A stretch of 5,950 bases of DNA from Euryarchaeota archaeon UBA60 (GTDB lineage: Archaea; Thermoplasmatota; Poseidoniia; Poseidoniales; Poseidoniaceae): the NCBI GenBank assembly GCA_002503395.1, contig DARQ01000080.1, positions 611 through 6,560 of the forward strand, written 5' to 3'. The position numbers and the translations under genes were made by a program. This document shows, piece by piece, positions 1 through 5,447 of this stretch (within the stretch, counting starts at the first letter, position 1; the number at the start of each line of letters is the position of its first letter). The notes under the pieces were generated by a model, which saw nothing but the letters and a program-made list of their open reading frames with translations, made no database searches and had not been told where the DNA came from.

Positions 1-374
1 GCATCGGCACGAGGCAGGTGGCGGATGCTGGCCAACAGATGACCAATGGTCAATTCAACCACACTTTGCGTACTGGCACGCGGCGCATTGACGACCATGA
101 TGCCATGCTCACTCGCCGCCTCAATGTCGATATTATCGATGCCTACACCGGCCCTGGCGATGACCATCAGCCTGCCATCTTGGGCGATTGAGGCGGAGAT
201 GACTGCGGCGGTTAATTTGGTATTAGACCTGACGATTATCGCATCGAATTCACGCAGATATCCCTTGATCAAGTCATCTTCTGAAGCGGTTTCGACGACT
301 AATTCATGGCCCATATTGAGCAGCGCCTTCTGCGCTTCATCAGCCATCCCATCGGTAATAGCAATCCTTGCCAT
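1..374 (-). CDS. serA: D-3-phosphoglycerate dehydrogenase, N-terminal part (cut by window edge)
   Basis: This is the first 124 codons of a 2-hydroxyacid dehydrogenase, probably the enzyme that oxidises 3-phosphoglycerate to 3-phosphohydroxypyruvate with NAD in the first step of serine synthesis, in the cytosol. The reading starts MARIAITDGMADEA and is open to the window edge. Visible family signatures are VRSNTKLT (about residues 48-55, substrate-domain strand and turn), ARAGVGIDNID (73-83) and NAPRASTQSVVELTIGHLLA (96-115), which lead into the NAD-binding domain. The arrangement and the NAP-x-x-ST-x-SV-x-ELT wording match archaeal and bacterial SerA better than formate or lactate dehydrogenases. 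The Rossmann GxGxxG loop and the catalytic Arg/Glu/His lie beyond the edge, so a related hydroxyacid dehydrogenase is not excluded. The ATG at 374 has GAGG four bases upstream. The gene is divergent from the membrane-protein gene. Confidence 0.88.
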   Translation of the reverse strand, partial: MARIAITDGMADEAQKALLNMGHELVVETASEDDLIKGYLREFDAIIVRSNTKLTAAVISASIAQDGRLMVIARAGVGIDNIDIEAASEHGIMVVNAPRASTQSVVELTIGHLLASIRHLPRAD

Positions 375-503
375 GGTGCCTCGAGGTAGAGCGGTGAAAT
401 GAAGGTTATTCTAATATCTGATGCTCAACATCGTCGCAATAGATGTTGCTATACACCGTTAGGCATACGCAATTCCGTGGCAGGGACTGATTACGAGGCG
501 CTG
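375..503. promoter_or_regulatory. Divergent promoter region between serA and the membrane-protein gene
   Basis: This gap holds the start signals of both flanking genes if the plus-strand gene begins at 504. On the plus strand TATACACC (450-457) is a TATA-like element. About 25 bp downstream of it transcription would begin near 477-480, leaving a short leader that contains GAGG (495-498), five bases before the ATG at 504. On the minus strand an AT-rich stretch (405-418, reading GATATTAGAATAAC) sits 31-44 bp before the serA ATG and could be its TATA region, with GAGG at 379-382. The elements are seen in the sequence; their promoter role is inferred from archaeal promoter geometry. Confidence 0.4.
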
Positions 504-1682
504 ATGTGGGCCCTGGGTCTGCTTTGCATACCCTTGGTGATGGCCTTACCGGCTAGATTTGCCTGGCGTATCTATACGGGTAGCAAAATTGAGCACGGTG
601 ATTATCGAAAGGCCGTCAAGCAGGTTCTAGACAGTGGCTATTCCTTGGAGCAATTCCGAGTGAGTCTCAATGATGAGAGAAGGAGGTTGCATATAGAGCC
701 GGAAAAGGCGCGATTGATTGAAACCGATGTACTTTACCCACTCTCCTTACCGCATTTCCTGCTCCTGCCAGCATTGATTGTCAGCCCATTGGCGATTCTG
801 CTCGCCATCCCGATGATTATCATGGCCATTCCGATTTTACTTCTTCTCGACTGGTTGTTGATAGAGAAACGCGGCTTGATAATGGCCTTATTATTTCTCC
901 AACGTCGTACTAAGTGGCAGATAATCCATATTTCCCAGCCGCATAGAACCCATGGTGATCTGCGCGAAGCGGTGGTCTCTTTCCACCGTATTCCGCGGGC
1001 TTCGTTCCTTGGAATGTTTGCTTGGTTGATGGTGCACTGGTCACTGGCAGCTGAATCGATATGGCTGGAGATGTTGGTCTCGGGGATTCTCTATCTGGCT
1101 TTACTCGCGGTCATCGAAGTGGTTTCGAATGCCCTGGACGCCGAACTGGTATTCGCTGACCCTGCCGGTAGCAGATTGGTGCCGGTGGATAAGTGGATGC
1201 AGGCTTTTGTCGAACCACTGATTGGTGCCGGACTGATTTTCCTCCTGTGGCGTGATTTGATGCAGGAATCGCGCCTCTCAGCGGGTGACCCGGTATTATT
1301 CGCCCTGACCGCACTCTTCGTCCTATTTGCTGTAGCTGTTGTCGGCTTGGGAGTGGAAATAGGATTTTCTCGCCGACGAGGTAAGAAGACTCAAATGGTA
1401 TTTTCCAACCAGGTGGTCGAAGAAATTAATCCTCTATCCTATACCTTTACTAGGCATAGTGGGAGATTGGAATTAAATGTGTCATGCTCGATGGCGGAAA
1501 CGGTTGAACGTCGGCAATCAGAGAGCAAAGACACGCCGCGCAAGCAACTTGATTTCGCCTTTGTAGAGAAATTGAGGAGCAAGGCTGAAGGAGGCCCTAT
1601 CACCCCACCACAAGCTCCAGCAACGCCGCTGGATATTAGTGCCGTAGAGAATAGTGCTGGAGATGGTGGCTCAGCGGAATGA
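504..1682 (+). CDS. Uncharacterised seven-pass membrane protein
   Basis: I do not recognise this family. With the start at 504 the product has 392 residues. Hydrophobic segments lie at about 1-22, 82-100, 101-118, 168-184, 188-208, 233-249 and 263-288. Positive charges (ARFAWR after the first, EKR and QRR after the third, SRRRGKK after the last) fit an outside N-terminus and a cytoplasmic C-terminus. Residues about 33-73 form a charged cytoplasmic helical segment (YRKAVKQVLDSGYSLEQF then RRRLHIEPEKA). Residues 289-392 form a hydrophilic tail ending in a Pro/Ala/Gly/Ser-rich stretch. An in-frame ATG at 399 would add 35 residues. I prefer 504 because it has GAGG five bases upstream and a TATA-like box at a suitable distance, whereas the extra 35 residues are basic, Cys-containing and would overlap the likely promoter; a GTG at 477 is a third option. 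The 3' end overlaps iscA by 12 bp, tail to tail. No catalytic or transporter motif was seen. Confidence 0.72.
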   Translation: MWALGLLCIPLVMALPARFAWRIYTGSKIEHGDYRKAVKQVLDSGYSLEQFRVSLNDERRRLHIEPEKARLIETDVLYPLSLPHFLLLPALIVSPLAILLAIPMIIMAIPILLLLDWLLIEKRGLIMALLFLQRRTKWQIIHISQPHRTHGDLREAVVSFHRIPRASFLGMFAWLMVHWSLAAESIWLEMLVSGILYLALLAVIEVVSNALDAELVFADPAGSRLVPVDKWMQAFVEPLIGAGLIFLLWRDLMQESRLSAGDPVLFALTALFVLFAVAVVGLGVEIGFSRRRGKKTQMVFSNQVVEEINPLSYTFTRHSGRLELNVSCSMAETVERRQSESKDTPRKQLDFAFVEKLRSKAEGGPITPPQAPATPLDISAVENSAGDGGSAE

Positions 1683-2066
1683 TTCCCCGCAACCACAGGA
1701 GCGGCTAGCATTCGGATTATTGACCTTGAATCCACCGCCCATCAATTTATCTTCGTAATCGATTTCAATTCCATCGAGCATAGTGCTGACTTTTTCAGGA
1801 ATCATTACCGAAATACCATCAATATCGATTTGTTGGCACAATTCATCTGCCTCCTCGACAAGTTGCAGGTCATACATGAACCCAGAACAACCACCATTGA
1901 GCACATTGACCAATAGCGAGGCCTCGGAATCACCTAGAGCCTGGGTTAACATGGTACGTGCCTTCGGGGTTATCGTCACAGTCGCGACCACCATTTCGCT
2001 AGTTGGTGTTACCACCTCGGCAATCGGTGAAGCACTGGGGCAGGTGCCGCATTCAGCATCGCTCAT
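1671..2066 (-). CDS. IscA/HesB-family (A-type) iron-sulfur cluster carrier with N-terminal CxxC extension
   Basis: This encodes a 131-residue A-type carrier that binds iron or a [2Fe-2S]/[4Fe-4S] cluster and passes it to client apoproteins in the cytosol. The domain runs from about residue 29 (VTITPKA) to the C-terminus. The three ligand cysteines are present: C60 in NGGCSGF, and C124 and C126 in SCGCGESF. Their spacing (64 and 2 residues) equals that of E. coli IscA (C35, C99, C101). The product is longer than the usual ~107 residues because about 25 residues precede the fold and include C6 and C9 in AECGTCPSA; C77 is another extra cysteine. The ATG at 2066 is well supported by TAAGGAG six bases upstream, so the extension is probably real even though a Met at residue 25 could start a standard-length protein. 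No isc or suf partner is visible. Whether it is IscA, ErpA, SufA or HesB type cannot be decided, so no symbol is given. Confidence 0.92.
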   Translation of the reverse strand: MSDAECGTCPSASPIAEVVTPTSEMVVATVTITPKARTMLTQALGDSEASLLVNVLNGGCSGFMYDLQLVEEADELCQQIDIDGISVMIPEKVSTMLDGIEIDYEDKLMGGGFKVNNPNASRSCGCGESFR

Positions 2067-2110
2067 GATAACTCCTTACCGTCGTAGTAGAAAAACATGT
2101 TCATTATATC
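2067..2110 (-). promoter_or_regulatory. Candidate TATA box and Shine-Dalgarno leader for the iscA-like gene
   Basis: Read on the minus strand, GATATAATGA (2101-2110) is a good TATA-like element that overlaps the stop codon (TAA, 2104-2106) and a second in-frame TGA (2101-2103) of the TPR gene. Transcription starting about 25 bp downstream would give a leader of roughly 15 bases that carries AAGGAGT, which pairs with the 16S anti-Shine-Dalgarno and ends about four to six bases before the ATG. A five-T run (2091-2095) and the 8-bp palindrome AACATGTT (2094-2101) lie between. The T run could also help end the TPR transcript. The ribosome binding site is clear; the promoter role is inferred. Confidence 0.5.
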
Positions 2111-4761
2111 GCCCGGCGTAAACTCTCTTTACGTAATTGCGTACAACGCCTCGTCTGCTCCTTTGCCAGCGCACTTTCCTCAGTGCTCAGGCCACGTGGA
2201 ATAGCTTGGCCATAGCACTTTATTGCATCATCATAGCGCTCCATCTCAGCATATGCCGTACCCATGTTGTAGAGTGTTCTCCCCGAGACAAGAGCTGGGT
2301 TGATAATCATGGCTTGATGGTAATTCTCGATGGTTTTCGGATAGTCTTCAAGATAATAGAAAGTATTTCCTCTCGCATTCAGAATCCGAATAATCATATC
2401 ATCATCATCCTTGAAAACTTTGAGCGCCTTATCGAGGCAGGAAAGTGCCTCGCGATATTTCTTCTCGGAAATCAGTGACAGACCGCGATTATACCATTCT
2501 ATATCGGCATCCACCGACGCTGACCCATATCCGACATCAACAATCGAAGACTCCATTATACTAGTTGCATCGAGTGCCACATCAGAGAGGTTGATATTAG
2601 GTACAATTTCCGTATCCTGTGACCTCGGTGACGGGGAAGGGGTGATTGGAGTGAGCAATAACTCAGGTTCATCAGGAATTACTCCCTCTGTCTCCTCTGC
2701 TGGGGTTGGCACTGGCGCTACGATCCCAGATTCGACAGCCACCACAGGGATGACCGCGGGTGCAGCAACGGGCGGCTCGTCAACCACCGGTGGCTCAATG
2801 GTTGGAACGGCAACATTTCCAGTGCTTGGCATTTGTTTAGCCATCATCAAATCGCGTGCCGCGGCCATGAACTCCTGACGGTTGAGATATCTATTACCAT
2901 CATCATGTAACTTCGCCGCCTCGATCAGAGCGGTACTATCATCCAACCCATAACCATCCATTATTTCGGCCACGACATTGTCGGAATATCGCCACGTCTT
3001 CTTTGCGGCCTGCAACTGTTCTGCTGCGGATTGCAATTCCTCCCTCTTGAGGTATCGATTACCATCATCATGGTTCTTCGCCACCTCGATCAATTCATCG
3101 CGGTCGTCTAGATGATATTCCGCAATGACCTGGTCGACGACATTATCCGACCAGCGCCAAGGAACATCTTCACTTTTGGCAGGTGCTGGGGTGTCAGAAG
3201 CCGGGGTTGGGACCTGTGGGGCAGGGGGAGGGGCATCTGAAGGTGGCGATGGGACCTCGCTTGAGAGCGTACTCTGCTCGACCATGGCGGCCTTTGCCAA
3301 AGATGAATTGGCAGCATCAATCTGTGCATCAGCAACCCCGAACCCACGTGCCTTTGTGCGGCATTTATCGGCGGTTTCAAGGTCTCCCGCAGCCTCCAGT
3401 GCCGAGGCCAGTCCAAACCAGTATCCTTGGTTCTCAGATTCCCTCTGCAACATTTCTTTCCACAGCGCCACCGCACCGGTATGGTCGCCAGCCAAACTGG
3501 TGGCCATAGCTTTGAGTTCAGCCTCATCGTCGGCATCGGTGATGTTACGCAGAGCAATTACTGCTAATTCAGGACCCTCGGGCAGAGTCAGTGGCAAATT
3601 CTGTATCGCCCCCAGAATGGTTGCCTCACCGTTGCCTATATCGACCAGTAGGTGGGCAAATTCGATTCTGGAAGAATGAGTTGGCTCCAGTACGAGCAAC
3701 TTCTCCCACGCCGTTATCGCAATATCGACCTTGCCAATCTCAAGTGCCAGTTGACGGAGACTATCCGCTGCCTTGACATATCCGTCATCTAACTTCAGAG
3801 CGGTTGAAAAGCATGTTAGAGCATGCTCAGATCTTCCCGAACGGCGGTGCAAGACCCCGAGGTTGTGCCAACATTTAGCATCTGCATTGTCGATACCAAG
3901 TGCCTTGTTATAGGCTTCGATGGCGCCATCAACATCACCGGATTTACCTTTACACCCAGCGATGACTCGCCAGATGCCGACATTGGTGGAACCTTCACCC
4001 TCGAGGTGACTGGAGGCTAGTTCCATCGCCCCCGAAGAATCGCCTGAGCGCAGCATATTTGTCGCCTGCTCGACGACCGCGTCCAAATCCACCCCGGAAA
4101 TAATCGACTCGCTTTCCGGAGCCACTACAGATGTACCCTCGGGCACTGCAGAAGGGGTGATGGGTTTGGGCTCTTCTTGTGATGTGGGAGCGGCTACTTC
4201 CTCAACCGGAGGTTGAGTGAGTCGTGGTGTGGGGGTGACTTTGGCGCGACTGAGAACATCGAGCAATACGGCATGCCCGGGATAGGTTTGGAGAGCGTTA
4301 TCAGCCCATACTGCAGCCTCTTCGACCTCGCCGATTCGGTCGAGTAGAATGGCTAGATTAGCCGCGGCAGGTCCGTTATTCTTGTTGATGTCCAAGGTTA
4401 TTGCAAATGATTGCCGAGCACCGACGGTATCGCCATTTCCCTCAAGTAGAACCCCACGGTTGAACCAAGCCATATCACAGGTTGGGTCGAGTGCGATAGC
4501 TCGATTGAAGGCGGCGAGTGCATCCTCGACGGCACCCTGTCGTGCCAGTAATTCACCTTCGTCGAGAAGTTCAGCCGTATCATTGGATAGGGTCTGCTGA
4601 GGGGGTGACTCAGGCTCTTCCGCAATGGTTTCGCGGCTGAATTGCGGCTCTTCAATAACCTCGGGCATCGCACCTTGTTGAGGAATTTCTTGCCCGCTTC
4701 CCTGCTGGACTTCGCGCAGAAGTTCCCGCATATCAATAGTAGATGGACCTGCGCTCGCCAT
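2104..4761 (-). CDS. Large TPR-repeat protein with Pro-rich linkers and a duplicated EF-hand-like module
   Basis: The product has about 885 residues and no signal peptide or membrane segment, so it is probably cytosolic. TPR helical repeats occur in three blocks: about residues 63-163 (LLDEGELLARQGAVEDALAA then FNRAIALDP), 227-476 (for example CWHNLGVLHRRSGRSEHALT) and 751-861 (WYNRGLSLISEKKYREALSC). They are joined by Pro/Ala/Thr/Glu-rich linkers at about 178-223, 493-534 and 644-716. Between the second and third linkers lie two tandem 54-residue modules (535-588 and 590-643). TPR arrays bind other proteins, so a scaffold or co-chaperone role is inferred; no enzymatic motif was seen. I chose the ATG at 4761 because GGGTGGG lies about seven bases upstream. 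An upstream in-frame ATG at 4797 would add 12 residues but sits within the probable promoter; an ATG at 4731 is also possible. The gene ends in tandem stops 37 bp before iscA on the same strand and is divergent from the FMN reductase gene. Confidence 0.88.
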   Translation of the reverse strand: MASAGPSTIDMRELLREVQQGSGQEIPQQGAMPEVIEEPQFSRETIAEEPESPPQQTLSNDTAELLDEGELLARQGAVEDALAAFNRAIALDPTCDMAWFNRGVLLEGNGDTVGARQSFAITLDINKNNGPAAANLAILLDRIGEVEEAAVWADNALQTYPGHAVLLDVLSRAKVTPTPRLTQPPVEEVAAPTSQEEPKPITPSAVPEGTSVVAPESESIISGVDLDAVVEQATNMLRSGDSSGAMELASSHLEGEGSTNVGIWRVIAGCKGKSGDVDGAIEAYNKALGIDNADAKCWHNLGVLHRRSGRSEHALTCFSTALKLDDGYVKAADSLRQLALEIGKVDIAITAWEKLLVLEPTHSSRIEFAHLLVDIGNGEATILGAIQNLPLTLPEGPELAVIALRNITDADDEAELKAMATSLAGDHTGAVALWKEMLQRESENQGYWFGLASALEAAGDLETADKCRTKARGFGVADAQIDAANSSLAKAAMVEQSTLSSEVPSPPSDAPPPAPQVPTPASDTPAPAKSEDVPWRWSDNVVDQVIAEYHLDDRDELIEVAKNHDDGNRYLKREELQSAAEQLQAAKKTWRYSDNVVAEIMDGYGLDDSTALIEAAKLHDDGNRYLNRQEFMAAARDLMMAKQMPSTGNVAVPTIEPPVVDEPPVAAPAVIPVVAVESGIVAPVPTPAEETEGVIPDEPELLLTPITPSPSPRSQDTEIVPNINLSDVALDATSIMESSIVDVGYGSASVDADIEWYNRGLSLISEKKYREALSCLDKALKVFKDDDDMIIRILNARGNTFYYLEDYPKTIENYHQAMIINPALVSGRTLYNMGTAYAEMERYDDAIKCYGQAIPRGLSTEESALAKEQTRRCTQLRKESLRRAI
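2833..3159 (-). repeat. Tandem duplication of a 54-residue module within the TPR gene
   Basis: Two copies with a 55-codon period lie head to tail: copy 1 at 2998-3159 and copy 2 at 2833-2994. By eye, 31 of 54 residues are identical. Each copy begins W-R-[WY]-S-D-N-V-V, continues through Y-x-L-D-D and L-I-E-x-A-K, carries an invariant HDDGNRYL core, and then R-x-E followed by an Ala-rich helix ending A-K. The core resembles an EF-hand loop, with D at position 3, N at 5, L at 8 and E at 12. However, position 1 is His and position 6 is Arg where canonical loops have Asp and Gly. The repeat is also visible in the DNA, where the ATTACCATCATCATG segment occurs in both copies. Confidence 0.85.
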
Positions 4762-4875
4762 AGTAGACCCACCCTTTGACCAACACCATTCACGCATAAG
4801 GGTTGCCTGTATGCGCTCAACCGATGGTGGCTGAGTTTTGGAAAACAGTATCTAGTCGTAACCGCTGGGCAACAC
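4762..4875. promoter_or_regulatory. Divergent regulatory region between the TPR and FMN reductase genes
   Basis: This gap must hold the promoters of both flanking genes. On the minus strand GGGTGGG (4768-4774) is the likely ribosome binding site of the TPR gene, and CTTATG near 4795-4801 or GCATACAG near 4807-4814 could serve as weak TATA elements. On the plus strand ACAGTATCTAG (4845-4855) lies about 26 bp before the ATG at 4876, the spacing expected for a leaderless archaeal transcript, and no Shine-Dalgarno is visible there. Inverted repeats cover much of the middle: CGCATA-N11-TATGCG (4793-4815), GGTTG-N12-CAACC (4801-4822), CACCAT/ATGGTG (4784-4829) and GTTTT-GG-AAAAC (4835-4846). They are possible regulator sites. 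Confidence 0.4.
4835..4846. promoter_or_regulatory. Near-palindrome GTTTTGGAAAAC, candidate operator
   Basis: Two perfect 5-bp arms, GTTTT and AAAAC, flank a GG centre. The site ends where the TATA-like element of the FMN reductase gene begins, so the A-rich right arm falls where an archaeal BRE would lie. It could be a transcription-factor site or simply part of the BRE; the sequence alone does not decide. Confidence 0.3.
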
Positions 4876-5433
4876 ATGAGTGAGAATCAGCAAGTAAAAA
4901 TTCTCGGGCTGTCGGGCTCTTATGGATTAACCTCAAAAAATGGCCTGCTAGTGCAACTTGCGCTTGAAGACATCCAGTCTTTCGGCGCTGAGGTATTCAT
5001 CTGGGACTTAGTCGAGAAACCACTCCCCCTTGTGGGTTCCGAAGGTTCTTGGGATGATGCAAACGTCAAAGAATTCCAAGCCTTGGCAAAATCCTGTGAT
5101 GGCTTCATCGCTTCTTCCCCCGAATACCACGGTTGCATGTCGGGGGTGATGAAAAACACTTTTGATTGGCTGTATTTTGACCACGTATCCGGAAAGCCAT
5201 TCGCCCTGATGTCGACCCTTGGTGGGCAAACAAATTCCAATACTCTGAATCAAATGAGAATATGTGTTCGCTGGTTACACGGATGGGTAATACCTGAGCA
5301 AGTGGCAGTAGGAAAGGTCAAAGAAGCATTCGATGATGATGGTAAGCTAGTCGATGAGGACCTACGAGCAAGGGTCAGCAAAATGGCCGAATCACTTGTT
5401 ATTACCGCGGCATGGCGCGCCACTCAGCGCTGA
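4876..5433 (+). CDS. NADPH-dependent FMN reductase family protein (flavodoxin-like fold)
   Basis: This is a 185-residue flavoprotein of the NADPH-dependent FMN reductase / quinone-azo reductase family, which uses NAD(P)H through bound FMN to reduce flavins, quinones or similar acceptors in the cytosol. The FMN phosphate loop is GSYGLTSKN (residues 14-22, family pattern GSxRxxSxN). The isoalloxazine loop is SPEYHGCMSGVMKNTFDW (81-98, family pattern SPEYNGSxPGxLKNxxDW), with Ser89 in place of the usual Pro and Cys87 in place of Ser. STLGGQTN (113-120) and the RWLHGWVIPEQVAV stretch (132-145) complete the usual fold, and the length is normal. The physiological substrate cannot be read from the sequence. 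The start at 4876 is the only ATG before the first beta strand; with no Shine-Dalgarno it is probably leaderless. An FGE-like gene follows after 14 bp on the same strand and is probably cotranscribed. Confidence 0.9.
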   Translation: MSENQQVKILGLSGSYGLTSKNGLLVQLALEDIQSFGAEVFIWDLVEKPLPLVGSEGSWDDANVKEFQALAKSCDGFIASSPEYHGCMSGVMKNTFDWLYFDHVSGKPFALMSTLGGQTNSNTLNQMRICVRWLHGWVIPEQVAVGKVKEAFDDDGKLVDEDLRARVSKMAESLVITAAWRATQR

Positions 5434-5447
5434 GATCGAGTGATTCG

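Noticed and set aside
46..402. Open frame of 118 codons on the plus strand opposite serA
   Set aside because: It is antisense to a well-matched SerA N-terminus and its translation has no family-like features.
1683..1760. Terminator between the convergent membrane-protein and iscA-like genes
   Set aside because: The coding regions overlap and I see no hairpin followed by a T run on either strand.
2137..2878. Open frames on the plus strand opposite the TPR gene (2137-2478, 2411-2878)
   Set aside because: The minus-strand frame has clear TPR repeats; these are low-complexity mirror translations of it.
3030..3075. Canonical calcium-binding EF-hand in the TPR protein
   Set aside because: Position 1 is His and position 6 is Arg in both copies, so I describe it only as EF-hand-like and do not claim calcium binding.
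2880..3110. Repeated ATTACCATCATCATG segments as a CRISPR or DNA repeat array
   Set aside because: There are only two copies, both in frame in a coding region and explained by the duplicated protein module.
3108..3679. Open frames of up to 184 codons on both strands around the Pro-rich linker
   Set aside because: They arise from the biased Pro/Ala/Ser codons of the TPR-gene linker; composition is odd and no domain is recognisable.
4398..4877. 159-codon minus-strand frame reaching into the intergenic region
   Set aside because: It overlaps the N-terminal TPR coding frame in another phase and covers the promoter region; its translation is basic and featureless.
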